From contig MU835919.1 of assembly GCA_029204225.1 (NCBI GenBank), positions 1-35,083 on the forward strand: a stretch of DNA of 35,083 nt. The letters are read 5' to 3'. The notes under the pieces were generated by a model, which was not told the origin of the DNA, made no database searches, and was given only the letters and a program-made list of their open reading frames with translations. Source of the DNA: Diphasiastrum complanatum (Eukaryota > Streptophyta > Lycopodiopsida > Lycopodiales > Lycopodiaceae). Of this stretch, positions 9,000 through 21,016 are shown piece by piece. The position numbers were made by a program, and so were the translations under genes. Position 1 is the stretch's first letter, and every line of letters begins with the position of its first letter.

Positions 9000-11213
9000 A
9001 TGGTGAGGAAAAGCGCTGAGGCCGCTGCAGCGGCGCCTGCGAAGAGCAAGGGCAGCAACAAGCCAGCAGCAGGAGCAGTAGCAGCAGGAGGCAAGGAACA
9101 AAAGAAGGAGCGCCTTTCGGTTTCGGCCTTTCTGGCGAGCGTAGACAAGGCACCAGCAGGCGACAAACCCCACCCAGCAGCAGCAAAACCTAAATCCAAA
9201 GCCGCTGCTGTCAACCTCTACACTTCGGGGATCGATCTGCCCCCTTCGGATGACGAGGGCGAGGATGAAGGCAGCGGCGATGAGATCGGCGGCGGTGCTG
9301 CGAAGCGAGGGAGTGGCCGCGGCGCCACAGCTCTGGATCTGTCAGTTTCTGAAAGGGATCTGAAGAAGCGTGAGAAGAAGGAGCAGATAGTCGCACAGGC
9401 TGCGGAGTTTGCAAAGCAGGAGGCTCTCAAGGATGATGGGAGTGCCTTCACTGTGGTCATCGGCACCAAGGTGTCGGTGCTGGATGGGGAAGATGCAGCA
9501 GATGCAAACATCAAAGATATCTCGATCGACAGTTTTTCGGTATCGGCGAGAGGTAAGGAGCTTCTAAAAAATGCTACCCTTAAAATAGCTCATGGGAAAA
9601 GATATGGCTTGATAGGTCCAAATGGAAAGGGCAAATCTACTTTGTTAAAGCTGCTTGCATGGAGGCAGATTCCTGTGCCCAAGAATATAGATGTCTTATT
9701 GGTGGAGCAAGAGGTTGTGGGGGATGATAGATCTGCGCTGGAGGCAGTTGTGTCAGCCGACGAAGAACTGGTGAAATTGCGGGAAGAGGCAAACAGGCTT
9801 CAAGCCCTAACCCTAGACGATGATGAAGACGACGGATTGAATAAGGATGAGGAAGGGGAAAGTGCGACCGAGAAATTGACGGCAGTATATGAGAAGCTTC
9901 AGCTGATGGGGTCAGATGCAGCCGAGTCTAGGGCTTCCAAGATCCTGGCAGGTTTAGGGTTTACCAAGGATATGCAAATAAGATCCACAAAGTCCTTCAG
10001 TGGTGGCTGGCGGATGAGGATTTCTCTGGCAAGGGCACTGTTTGTGCAGCCTACCCTCTTACTTCTGGATGAACCGACGAATCACCTGGATTTGAGAGCA
10101 GTGCTGTGGCTTGAAGAGTATCTGATGAGATGGAAGAAGACTTTGGTGGTAGTATCTCATGACCGTGATTTCCTTAACTCTGTTTGCACCGAGATCATCC
10201 ATCTGCACGACGAGAAATTACACTTGTATAGAGGCAATTTTGCTGCTTTTGAGGAGGCATATGAGCAAAAACGCAGGGAAAACAACAAAAAATTTGAAGT
10301 TTTTGAAAGGCAACTAAAGGCCGCTAAGAGGAGTGGGAGCAAAGCCCAGCAGGATAAAGTGAAGGATCGTGCAAAGATGGCTGCAGGGAAGGAGGCCAAA
10401 GTCAAGGGTAAGGGGAAGGCAAGTCCTGCAGATGAGGAAGATCTGGTTCCTGAGGCACCCCGGAAGTGGAGAGATTACTCTGTGGAGTTTCATTTTCCTG
10501 AGCCAACAGAATTAACCCCTCCTCTTCTTCAGCTGATTGACGTTGATTTTAAGTATCCTGGCAGAGAAGATTTTGGGCTGAAAGGCATTGATGTAGGCAT
10601 TGACATGGGAACTAGAGTTGCGATTGTTGGCCCCAATGGAGCAGGCAAGTCTACACTGCTGAACTTATTGGCAGGAGATTTACAGCCGACAGCCGGGGAG
10701 TCAAGGAAGAGCCAAAAGCTCAGGATAGGCAGATATTCTCAACATTTTGTGGATTTGCTTACTATGAACGAGACGCCTGTCCAGTATCTGCTAAGATTGT
10801 ACCCAGATCAAGAAGGTCCGAGCAAGCAGGAAGCTGTGAGAGCCAAGCTGGGTAAGTTTGGGCTCCCCAGTCACAACCACCTTACGCCGATTGTAAAGCT
10901 TTCTGGAGGACAAAAATCAAGGGTAGTGTTTACTTCTATATCAATGGCCCGGCCTCACATTTTACTCCTGGATGAACCAACAAATCATTTGGATATGCAG
11001 AGTATTGATGCATTGGCTGATGCTTTAGACGAGTTTACAGGTGGGGTGGTTTTGGTAAGTCATGATTCGAGATTGATTTCACGTGTATGTGAAGATGAGG
11101 AAATCAGTGAGATTTGGCTGGTTGAGAATGGAGTTGTGAGGAGATATCCTGGAAGTTTTGAAGAGTACAAGACAGAGTTGATAAAGGAAATAGTGGCAGA
11201 AGTAGATGATTAA
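9000..11213 (+). CDS. ABCF4: ABC-F subfamily ATPase, ABCF4/GCN4-like, complete single exon
   Basis: Soluble ABC protein without membrane domains, of the GCN20/ABCF group that acts on ribosomes and translation control; Arabidopsis GCN4 is also tied to immunity and stomata. The product has 737 residues. An Ala/Lys-rich N-terminus contains LSVSAFLASVDKAPAGD and GIDLPPSDDEGED, both hallmarks of the ABCF4 branch. Cassette 1: Walker A GPNGKGKS at residues 206-213, signature SGGWRMR from 334, Walker B with DEPTNHLD from 357. A charged linker follows, with KVKDRAK and EAPRKWRDYSVEFHFPEP. Cassette 2: Walker A GPNGAGKS from 544, signature SGGQKSR from 635, DEPTNHLD from 658. All catalytic motifs are intact. 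The frame stays open upstream to 8922 through the GA repeat, but only with GTG/TTG codons. The ATG at 9000 (G at -3 and +4) is the first ATG, and homologous proteins begin there. The gene is more GC-rich than its surroundings. Confidence 0.96.
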   Translation: MVRKSAEAAAAAPAKSKGSNKPAAGAVAAGGKEQKKERLSVSAFLASVDKAPAGDKPHPAAAKPKSKAAAVNLYTSGIDLPPSDDEGEDEGSGDEIGGGAAKRGSGRGATALDLSVSERDLKKREKKEQIVAQAAEFAKQEALKDDGSAFTVVIGTKVSVLDGEDAADANIKDISIDSFSVSARGKELLKNATLKIAHGKRYGLIGPNGKGKSTLLKLLAWRQIPVPKNIDVLLVEQEVVGDDRSALEAVVSADEELVKLREEANRLQALTLDDDEDDGLNKDEEGESATEKLTAVYEKLQLMGSDAAESRASKILAGLGFTKDMQIRSTKSFSGGWRMRISLARALFVQPTLLLLDEPTNHLDLRAVLWLEEYLMRWKKTLVVVSHDRDFLNSVCTEIIHLHDEKLHLYRGNFAAFEEAYEQKRRENNKKFEVFERQLKAAKRSGSKAQQDKVKDRAKMAAGKEAKVKGKGKASPADEEDLVPEAPRKWRDYSVEFHFPEPTELTPPLLQLIDVDFKYPGREDFGLKGIDVGIDMGTRVAIVGPNGAGKSTLLNLLAGDLQPTAGESRKSQKLRIGRYSQHFVDLLTMNETPVQYLLRLYPDQEGPSKQEAVRAKLGKFGLPSHNHLTPIVKLSGGQKSRVVFTSISMARPHILLLDEPTNHLDMQSIDALADALDEFTGGVVLVSHDSRLISRVCEDEEISEIWLVENGVVRRYPGSFEEYKTELIKEIVAEVDD

Positions 11214-13442
11214 TCTGTGAGTTCCCTTGCTATAGGATTGCATACGTTATTAATCTGCTTAAATTGAAGCTTTGTCATATTGCCATGACAAATTGTCAGA
11301 ATGAAGTTGTATCCCTACAGAAAAGCATTTATCGTTATTGTTTGCTTAAGGTCACATTATCCAGTTTTCCAGTGCTCGATCACGACAAACCACACTCCCA
11401 TTGTAGAGCTGCTTTTTTTAAAGTGGAGGTGGGTTTGTGTCCAAGCACCTGGTTGGTAAGTGGCAATACTGTGATATTTTCCATTAATAAGTAGAAAATC
11501 AAAAGCTTATTTGGTGAAAGAAAAGCAAACTTATTTTTTCTCCTATACTTTAGTGTACTAAGACTTTATTTTCTTATGCAATCTATCAAGTTTTTTATAT
11601 CTTCCTTTAGACAACCAGATATATGCTTGTGTATCCTGGAAGCTTGATGTTGAATTATGCTGCCATGTTCAAATTTAGACTCAAATAGGAATTCGAAGTT
11701 TTCAATTTAATCTGCGATGATCATCAGTCTCGACTGTTGGTAGTCAATGCCAATACAAATCTGTAATGTTGAAGTTTTTGATTGACCAGTGCTGCACTTT
11801 TAAGGGTTTATGAGCTCCTAGGACTTTCTAAGATGGCTCAGTGAATGCTAATGCCTTGCTGTATTTCAACTGGGCCATAGGATATCAAATGCCTTCACGT
11901 TTCATCATAAAGTGGTTTCTTTACTCTTTAAGGAACAGCTCGTAGTTTTAGATAATCTCTTTATTCTGCAGATTATTGAGAAAGAGTTAGGCGTCCCTAC
12001 AAGTGCAGGCACGTTGTTGTCTTTTGAATAAGGCTCCTTTATCAGCAAAATCCAACTTCCAACCAAAGAGATTTTGGTGATAGCAACTGATTTGGGGCTG
12101 TGTTTGAAGCTCTTGGATGTTGTAGTTAGAGTATCTGTAGTCTGCAATGGAGGAGATGGTTTGCAGCTAGGTCTTCATTATAAAATTAAATCGACCATGC
12201 CTGTGTGACCACAAAAAGAGTCCTTTGTTTATTTTATCAAGATATTTATATTCATCTCTGTGTAAAGTTATCATGTCTATGATCATCAAAATGGTAGTGC
12301 CTGCCCATCAAACGTCCAATGTTCATACTAAAGTGACAAAGTCTTCTCTCCTGGCATCTTCAAGCAATTCATCTTTCAATTTACTTATGAGATATGGAGT
12401 CGTCCCTCACCTTGTATAAGGTATCCACTCATTTGAACAGAAAAGTTCAAAAGAGAGCTTCTTCAATGCAAAGAAGTTTATCAGAGCCTCTTTCTTTCTT
12501 CACTTTTTGTGTAGCTGTATCGAAATAACTCCCCATGAACTAAAACTTGATTGACAACAGAATTGATGAACATTTGCACATTTATATGATATGTTGTAAT
12601 CCAATCACTGATTCATAATAACCATCAATTGCTTTGATTGACAAACGTTAATAGTGCTCGAACTTCAAGGCAATAATTTTCATGAAGGGCTAGTCCTTAC
12701 TTTTGAATAATGGCTTCAACCATCCATTGAAGGGCATAGCAAATTTTCAAACTACCTTAGTCAATTTTTTTTTTGTTGGATAATTTGCATATTTCTTAAG
12801 GTGATTCTCTTGTCCAACAAAGGACAAGTATTCTCATGGGGGTACCAATTTAGTTGTTTATCTTTTCTCTTATGCTATGCAAGTTTTTTATAAATTTGAA
12901 TTTATGAAAAAATCAGTTTCTTGTAATACTTGTTAAATTTTATTGCATAAATTAACTCATGTTTAAAGGTTTATTGATGACTTGTTTGTTCTCAATCTTT
13001 TCGATTTGGGTAGCTTTCGATATATAAATCCCAATGTTTTTGGTGGAGGGATCTATCCTAAAGACCCGTGAACTTAATTGTACACCTACTAGTGATAAGT
13101 GCAAAGTTTGAACTTATAAATACGCTAGGCTAGGTTAGGTTAGATGTTTTTGGAGTGATTATTTCTAATTTTTATAGGTTTTCTTGTCTCGAGCAATTTA
13201 ATTATTTTGTTACTCAATAAGGATCAAATGTTCAAGAAAATCATGAAAAATTCGAATTATATTTACTCTTATGGTTTTATCTTTGGTATTTTGGCTTTTG
13301 GTATATTTAAGAAATTAATAATAGAATCCAAAAAAGTGGGGAGCTAAGGAGCTTCCTTTGCTTCTAGTATTTTTTATTTCATCCATGACAACTCTTGTTT
13401 ACATATTGTGGTCCTTGTTATTTTTATTTTTTGTTGAATTAA
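11214..13442. other. 3' flank of ABCF4 and intergenic DNA, no gene recognised
   Basis: AT-rich with scattered stops in all frames. A stretch at about 11930-12150 is open on both strands except for one stop on the plus strand (contains IIEKELGVPTSAGTLLSFE and ATDLGLCLKLLDVV). It looks like a possible gene or transposon relic, but I do not recognise it. Confidence 0.4.
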
Positions 13443-13658
13443 TTTGCTTCTTTGGGTCCACCTAAGAGAATCCGGATTTTCTTGACACCAAACTAGCAAC
13501 TTATTCTTGGGTACAAATGAGACATATGTAGTGTTGATTGGCTAAGATTTTTTGCTTCTTTGGGTCCACCTAAGAGAATCCGGATTTTCTTGACACCAAA
13601 CTAGCAACTTATTCTTGGGTACAAATGAGACATATGTAGTGTTGATTGGCTAAGATTT
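13443..13658. repeat. perfect 108-bp tandem duplication
   Basis: 13443-13550 and 13551-13658 appear identical base for base. Each starts TTTGCTTCTTTGGGTCCACC and ends GATTGGCTAAGATTT. Identity implies a recent event, unlike the decayed sequence around it. Confidence 0.95.
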
Positions 13659-16261
13659 TTTGTTTAGGGAATTCTACATTTTTGTTCAGATATAAATCTT
13701 TTGATCTTGTTTTTTTGCGTGTTTTTATCTTGTGACATCACCAACTTCTCAAATCAAATGTTGTGAATGTGGATAGATTCCAATCTCACAAATAGATATC
13801 TCAGCAAAACATACCCTACAATTGTTACACTTATCAACACAAAATCATGTTGGATCTTCTTGCTCAGATACTTTCAAAGATTCAACTAAGGGTGAGGTCC
13901 TCCTACTTATCTTCATTGCAAACAATTAAGTTATCACTTTGTAGAAAGATACACACACTCATGAGAGAAAAAACTAAGACTTTCTTGTTGGATGGTGATG
14001 CAACACGATGAGAATGAACCAAAGTGAGAGTGATGTAGCTCATTGGCGGCTCCTCAAGTTTTTTCCACATTATCCGAGTCTCTCTACAACTACAAAAGAG
14101 TTGGACTTCTTTAATTGCATGACTTGAGGCTCTTGGGCCTAAATTACGTTGACGAGTTCACTAAAGTAACCATGTTGTGGCATACACAACTTTGATGAAG
14201 ATATTATTGCCAACAATACAAAACTACTATATCATTTGTGTTGGTGACATCACAATTGACGACTTTTGTTGAATCAACAAGATCATATCAGGATATCGAT
14301 TGTATGGTAGATGCTCTACCAAAAGTAACAATCGGTTTGATAAAGTACACACTTGATTGGTGATTTTGAAGGGATTTTGATTCACTAATAACATTTAGTT
14401 TTTTGTAATAACTTTTGCTATTTGCTTTTTGAAGTTAAGCCAAAAATTCAGCCTCTTGATGCTGAACTTTTGTGCTTTCAAAAGCTAAAGAGCAATTGAA
14501 TTTTTTTTGCTATGGTAGAGGAGTTGAGTGCTGGTTTTATTTGGAATAAGCCTCTTGAATTCACTTTCAAAATTGACAACTTAGTCAATGGTTTTCGATT
14601 TGCTAGTGGATGTGCTTTTTCATGAAATGATTTTTTCTTGTTTGTTATGGCCATTAAACAAGTTGGTTTTATTGGCATAACAAAGGGAACATTTCCAGCA
14701 TGGTTTTGGGTGAAATATGTGTTGTATGAGACTTCTCCTTGGTCATATCTCCATAGATATGATGCCTAATGGAAACTCGTGCAGTATTCTATTAATAGGG
14801 GGAGAAATAGGTGGATAGGTACTTATCTATGTAAAACATATGCTGCATTGATTCATGGAGGAATCCATGTAGATGGGGAACCTGTTTCTAAAATTAGAAT
14901 CGAGATGATATTACCATAATCTTCTAAGGATTGTAGTTGATATCTAGTTAGAAGATGTGAGGAAAGAAAAATTAGAAAAAAATCTTGTAGTAGAAAAGTT
15001 GTTGATTACAAATCCAATCGATTTGTATCAAAACTAGAGAGTTCTATTACAAAAAAAGGTTTGTTGAAACTAGTTCCTTGTAGATTGTGATCTTAGTAAA
15101 AACTAGGATCTGTGAGTTGATGCAAGCAATGAAATTCACTCTAATAATATATTCTTTTGAAATAATCTCCGGTTGAAATTTTGGTTGTAAAATAGCACTC
15201 TTTGAGAAATATTCTCTCTTAGAGTTAACTCAGTTACAGGATTCTCAGTTGAAAAAAGTATTTTTGATAGATTGTGAGATCTATAGAGACATGCTATGTA
15301 GTGAATCATTTTGAGATCATAAAATATTTGGGCAAATTCTTAATCTTGAGGATTGACAATGAGTTCCTTGGACTGAGTTTATAAGCATGCATAAACTAGT
15401 CGATAAAGCATAGGCATATTTATGAGAATTGGATAGAGACGATTTCTTGCTAGGTAATAGTGATATCTCAATGAGAATTACTTATTAACCTAGGTGGGAT
15501 TTGAATCAGGTTGAATGTGGTGTTTTGGATCCACACCTAGACATTCAAATATTCTCTAAATACAATACAACTAACCAAGTAAGGAGTGTTACTTCTGAGT
15601 TAGATGTTTGAATCTACAATATGATATTATTATTGATACTGTAGGTTACATGTATTACTTATAAGTCACAACCTTTACGAGTCAATTTTGGATTCATTTA
15701 AAGGCTTATGTGCATAGGATACACGAGAACGTTTTGGTTTTAATCTTTTCTTGGTTGGAAAAGGATTATATGCTATCCTAAAAACTCAGATGGAGTTGGA
15801 TAGTTATGGGTAACCAAAAATTAGAGCTTCACGTAATGAAGTTTCGACGCATCTTAAGTTATTCTATATTAGAACTTAAGAGTATTGAAATCTAGACACA
15901 TTCTAGATTGGAACCTAACTTTGGAGTGACACTTTGTAACATGTCTAGAGTAAGGGCGTTTTGAGGATTACAATTCTTATAAAGACATCATAAATGAGTT
16001 GGATAAAATCCAAAAATTTCCTTGTCAAAAGTGTCTTCTAGGAATAGTAATATTCACGTTCTCTTATTGTCAAGTATGGAAAATAGATATGATGAATTAT
16101 GATTGAGAAATCATAGTTCAAATTCTAGTTTATACTTGATTTTTTATGAGAAGATAACGTGTGTGATCAAAAGATCAGTTGCTATGTGCATACGTCTTTT
16201 GATGGCAATCTCCTTGGAATGCTAGCTATCCTTGATAGAGAATGAGTATAATAATAGTAAG
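13659..16261. other. AT-rich intergenic DNA, probably old transposon matrix
   Basis: No reading frame longer than about 66 codons and no family recognised. The right part leads into a gypsy integrase on the same strand, so some of this is probably degraded gypsy sequence, but I cannot demonstrate it. Confidence 0.35.
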
Positions 16262-16645
16262 CATTTGGCTACTGGTTATAGCACGTTCTTGCTTACGTAC
16301 GGTATGAGCCTAGATCACCCATTGCGGTAGAAGCTCATACGATCAAGTTTTAGAAAGTAGTGGATTTCCTGCATGATATGCAAGAAATGCTACAATTAGT
16401 ATGTGAGAATGTCCAGAGTGCCCAAGATAGAGATCGACATTATGCTAATCTGAAAAGATCACCTCGAGACTTTCAAGTGGGGAATTGAGTGTATTGACAA
16501 ATCGTGAAGGATTCGAGTGTAATGTGTACCGACAAGCATTACAGATGTTCCGCTAGATATAGAGGACCGTATCAAATCTTGAATAAGATTGGATCCTTCG
16601 CTTACCAATTGGACCTCCCGGAAGGATCACAATTGCACTGATATG
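16262..16645 (+). mobile_element. Ty3/gypsy integrase C-terminal remnant
   Basis: The forward strand reads LATGYSTFLLTYGMSLDHPLR with a stop just after it. Then, with a few stops, come HDMQEMLQLVCENVQSAQDR, RHYANLKRSPRDFQVGN, ARYRGPYQILNKIGSFAYQL and DLPEGSQLH. This is the region just behind the gypsy integrase core: the conserved 'P-Y-GM-P' block, the Q-RQ--YA helix, and the GP(Y/F)xI---G--AY-L-LP segment. No chromodomain or LTR is seen. Homology stops at about 16645, near the start of a copia remnant. Confidence 0.85.
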
Positions 16646-16744
16646 ATCAAGGTTTGGTTTGGTTGGTTTGTCCACCATCCGATTCCCTTGTGTTGCTTTG
16701 TTGCGGCTTGCTTGGCTAGTGCATCCTTGGTGAGGGGCTTCACA

Positions 16745-18580
16745 AGGAGGATGCTGCATTTGTGGCCAAATCGAGGAAATCCAAACTGATGACTCTTGGT
16801 ACTTGGATTTGACAGCAACTTAGCATGTGACTCACCATTACGACTGATTTCAGGTTTTTTGACTCCAGATACATTCCAAGGTTGTCCAACTAGGAGACAA
16901 CTCATTTCACAACATACGAGGTGAAGGTATTGGAAAAATTAGATTTCAGAATGGTGGTATAAAATTATTGTCCAATGTTTTTCATGTTGTAAAATCTCAC
17001 CAAAAATCTACTTTCAATAAGTCGGATTGTTGATTTAGTCATAGGGTCGAATTCAATACTGAAAGTTGCAAAAATTTTGGCAAGTCCATGAAAATTCTAG
17101 CTTTTGGTAAACGATGTGACTTTATAAGTTGAGTCACTATTTTTCTACCAATAGTCAAGCTCTTCATACTTCTACTTCTAAAAATTCAGATCTACTGTGG
17201 CATTTCAGATTAGGCCCTTTAAATATTAAAAAAGTATCCATCAAATGTCAAATCTAAAAGTAGCTCAAAATCTAGATTGTAATAGCAAATCGATTTTTTA
17301 GGTTTGTGAAAGTTGCAATTCAGACAAGCATTCTAGAAATCCATTTAAAATAGACCATTCGCATTCTTCAAAAGATCTACTAGATCTTATTCATTGTGAG
17401 ATTTGTGGACCTATGTATACCTCTTCCACTAGAGGAGCCAAGTATCTATTGACTTTTATTGATGATTTTTCTAGAAGAACTGTGACCTATTTTATGAAGT
17501 ACAAATATGAAGCTTTCAAGACATTTGCAGAGACGCAAACCTCAAGAAGAATCAATGCTCTACGTACTGATGGAGGGGGAGAATTCACATTAAAGGAGTT
17601 CAAGGACTACTGCAAGGCACATGAGATACTGCAACAACTCACTACTAGCTACTCACCTCAGTCCAATGGTGTAGCTGAGAGGAAGAATAGAACTCTCATA
17701 GAGAGTGCTAAGTGCATGCTAGCCCATCCCTCGCTTCCTAAGTTTTTTGGGCAAAGGTAGTATCTACTGTAGCATACATACAAAATTGACGCATCACTAA
17801 TGCTCTCATCAATAAAACTCCACATGAGGTTTGGACATGATCAAAGCCCTCTCTCAAGCATTTATGAGTTTTTGGATGCATTACTTTTTCTCAAAATTAA
17901 TACCTACTGAATTAAGAAAGAAGCTAGATGACATCTTTGTAGGATATTCTTTTGATCATGAAGCATACAAACTCTATATATAATCCAGTCACACAAAAGT
18001 GTTATACTAGTAGAGATGTAACATTTGTAGAAGATCAATTTTATGACCTGAAGGGTAAAAAGCCCACTATTTCTGTGGCTACTACTTCTGACTCCAAGGT
18101 CGATATACCTACAATCGATTCCGACTCAGATCAAGAGTCATTTCAACGACAATTGAAAAAGCAACAACAGGTTGAAAAAATTCCAAGGAGGTCAAATTGA
18201 CCCAAGTATCCACCTTCAAGATTCATGGATGATCCTTTTTGTTATTTTGTACAAGAACCTAATACAATGAAAGAAGCCATGTCTAACACTGATGCTGAGA
18301 ACAATGGAAGGTTGCCATGGACAAGGAATACGACTCCCCCATATTAAATGACACATGGACAATCATGGAGCTACTAGAGGGTTTCATTCCTAGCTCGATA
18401 TATTCTAATGTCTATTTTATATTTGTTGCTACTTCCTTCATTATTATCACTCTATATGTAGATGATACACCGTTATCCAATAATAATATGAAATATTTAA
18501 AGGAGGTTAAGGACATGTTATCAAATGAATACGAGATGACAGATATGGGTCCACCCACTACTGTCTCAGAATTTTGAATG
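16745..18580 (+). mobile_element. Ty1/copia gag-pro-int-RT remnant
   Basis: Landmarks in copia order: CCICG, possibly a zinc-knuckle scrap (16755); protease-like WYLDLTAT-stop-HVTHH where the family has D-S/T-G-A (16796), followed by KVVQLGDNS and GIGKIRFQNGG; GAG-pre-integrase WHFRLGPLN (17200) and VCESCNSDKHSRNPF (17304); integrase core in an open 115-codon frame (17413-17760) with FIDDFSR, RTDGGGEF and NGVAERKNRT supplying the D, D and E; RDVTFVEDQFYD (18017); RT start AMDKEYDSPILNDTW (18314); and YVDD at 18455-18466 followed by EMTDMG. About 400 bp of RT is missing between MELLEG and the YVDD block. RNase H and both LTRs are absent. Many stops and shifts show it is dead. Confidence 0.9.
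17413..17760 (+). pseudogene. copia integrase core fragment, open frame
   Basis: The longest intact part of the copia remnant. It runs from MYTSSTRGAKYLLTFIDDFS to the sequence after NRTLIESAKCML. All three expected acidic residues of the DDE centre are visible. A stop follows LPKFFGQR, and homology continues in another frame (VSTVAYIQN), so a frameshift lies at about 17755. Confidence 0.85.
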
Positions 18581-19631
18581 AGACCTTGAACTATGAAATT
18601 TTAAAAAACTTCGCAACTATCACTTTGAATAAAGCTGAAAGCTTCCAAAAATAGTTTGTCATTTATTCAATTGTTTTCTTTGAAATCCCTACCTTTCTTT
18701 GTATATATGTTGGTTGAATGAAGGTATTGGTATGAGAGTCCATTTCATCTTATTTTCACGCCACAAAATGGTTCTTGTATCTCTTGAACAACTTGCCTTC
18801 TGCAAGAGAGAAAGGCGCGCACAAGGAGGGTGTGGTGAATGTCACATTTCTCTTAATATGGCTTGAAATTCACAAATCAACATCCAAATCTATGAAGCAC
18901 CATTGTATATTATCCTTTTTCTGAACACTTGAATTTGTGAAAGGTCCGAGCTCCATCAAGCTAGGAATCATCATCTTGCAACCTAATATTTTGATGCGTG
19001 CGATATGGTGCCATAATGCAATTATAATAACACATTTGGTCTTCATTGTCACTTTGTTCACGTGAAGCTTCACGTGGGTTCTTAGGCATTTGATCAAGAT
19101 TGGAAGTGTCCGAGTTAGAATTCCGTGGTCATTGTGTAATTTCCACCTTCTTTCCTCAAACCCATGGCAAAAAAGACCAATATAATCAACTGTATTTGAT
19201 ATTTTTCATGCAATGTCTTCTTCCATTTAGGCTTCAACTGATTTTGGATCTTCCATATTATTGTCTATCTAAACAATGTCCTTATCATGACGAATAAAGT
19301 CCCACTAGAATTTATAACCAAAATACTCTGAGTTAAAAATAGATAATTCACTAGTTCTCCCAATGCTAGGGAAAATTGACATTCTTTGAGAATGAAATTG
19401 ATAAACTTTATGAAAAACTTGGCAGAATTAAGTCTTTTAAAGGTACTTAAAATCGGGATTTTGGATGTGTGTAGTAGAAAACTTGCACTTGAATCCTTAT
19501 GTAGGATAACTATTACTAAGTTTTAGGCCCTTCTGGGCCTCTGCCATTGACGTCATTGTGTGACCCCACCTTCCGAACACTCAAGTTATAAAAAGTCTTG
19601 TGAATGAATGAATCTATATATTTATCCCAGT
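18581..19631. other. intergenic, no gene recognised
   Basis: Only short unsupported open frames on either strand. The missing 3' part of the copia element (RNase H, LTR) is not detected here. Confidence 0.4.
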
Positions 19632-20010
19632 ACATGTCGACTCAAATCTTACATGAATGGATGGTGAGATTGAGTTTGGGGGTCCCCACTACCTACTTTG
19701 TAATAATCAGATCTAATTTTGTCAAGCAAACTTGATCGTTTGTAATTTTTACCTTGAAAATACAAAGCTTTTACCTGCTACGCCTTGATGAGAGGACTCA
19801 CCATTTCCATAATATTTCTCTAAACACCCGTTACTTAGGTCTTAATGTATGTCAGCTCAAATCTTACATGAATGGATGGTATGGAAACCCCAATACTTGG
19901 CACATGATGATAAAAATTGATTCATGAATTTGATTGGCTATAATTCTCAACCTTGAATTTGAAGCCCTTGTGGATGGAATCTGAAAATACGAAGCCCTCT
20001 TGAATAAAAC
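19632..20010. repeat. diverged direct duplication, offset ~215 bp
   Basis: CTCAAATCTTACATGAATGG followed by ATGGT occurs at 19641-19665 and 19856-19880. Similarity carries on weakly to the right (CTTGATCGTTTGTAAT against TTTGATTGGCTATAAT, then a CTTGAA block and AAAATAC(A/G)AAGC). A fainter third copy may lie at 20130-20215. It may derive from an old LTR or satellite. Confidence 0.5.
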
Positions 20011-20639
20011 TTAAAAATTATGCTTTTTAAAGAATGTTACATCTGTGCAACAAAATTTTAGGGTTAGATATTCACGACACACATTGAACTAGATAGTATA
20101 TGTTTATTGACATTAGTGGAAAATTATGGCTCGTCCTCTTGTCTCATTGCTATTCAACAAGAGAACTTGCCATCATTTTCCACAATATGTTTCTTCAAAA
20201 CACATTATGTAGCTCGTTAACTAGATAAGGTGAAAAAGGCAAATACCTCCATTGGTCACAAGGTGGGTACAATGGCGCTAAAATGGCACTCTGAGGTGTG
20301 TGCCACAGAGAAAGAGATGCAAGCCTACACACCCAGCCGTTCAACCCTATGCGAAGTGTGATCACAAGTGTGCTTGAGTTTAGGCTTACAAGAAGTTTAG
20401 GCAATCAGCTCCGACAAGCATCCAGTTCAAGCCCAAAAATAAAATGTCTACGACGGATCCAACGGTGGGATTACAACGAATCACATTGTGCCATCAGGAT
20501 TACGAGGCGGGATTCGACGGAGATCATTTTAGGTTCATCTGAATCTCTCCTTGAAGTCAAGTTGTTGTATGTGGATTGGTCGAGAACGGTGGGCCCGCCA
20601 GGCGGATATTTTCTCACCCCCCTAAAAAAAAAAAATTAA

Positions 20640-21010
20640 AGAAAGATATTTTGGAGAGCACTTTAAGATGGGCCAATGGGCTCAAAGAAAATAACCGGAG
20701 CAGCCGGTAGCCGGTGACGGGCAGCAGCCCGCGGGCAGGCGAAGGGGCAGAGTAAAGACAGAGGGATGCAGGCTGCCCGGCCTGCTCGGGCAGATCGAAG
20801 AGGGCTGTCTCTCCTTATCTCTTTTCTCTCCCCCGATCCATCGAGAGCAATGCGATCTGCGAGAGATCGATAGAGCGAGATGGTGATCTGATCATGATAA
20901 GGCAGAGTTTGGGATCCTGCTTATGGGCGTGGGTGGATGGATTCTTCGTTCTTGGCTGTGCTTAAACTCCTCCTGACCCCGCAATTTGCTTCCATTTTGC
21001 TGCAAATCAT
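20640..21010 (+). other. GC-rich island, possible orphan promoter and 5' exon
   Basis: GC content rises sharply at 20690-20810 (GCCGGTGACGGGCAGCAGCC, then CTGCCCGGCCTGCTCGGGCA). A pyrimidine-rich stretch and GATC-rich sequence follow, then GTAAGT at 21011-21016, a consensus 5' splice donor. This is the profile of a plant promoter with a 5' UTR exon. No coding continuation is recognised downstream, so it could equally be a retroelement LTR or leader. Confidence 0.3.
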
Positions 21011-21016
21011 GTAAGT

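Noticed and set aside
20298-20639. 113-codon frame at 20298 as a gene
   Set aside because: Composition and motifs give no family. It ends in a poly-Lys run from an A tract.
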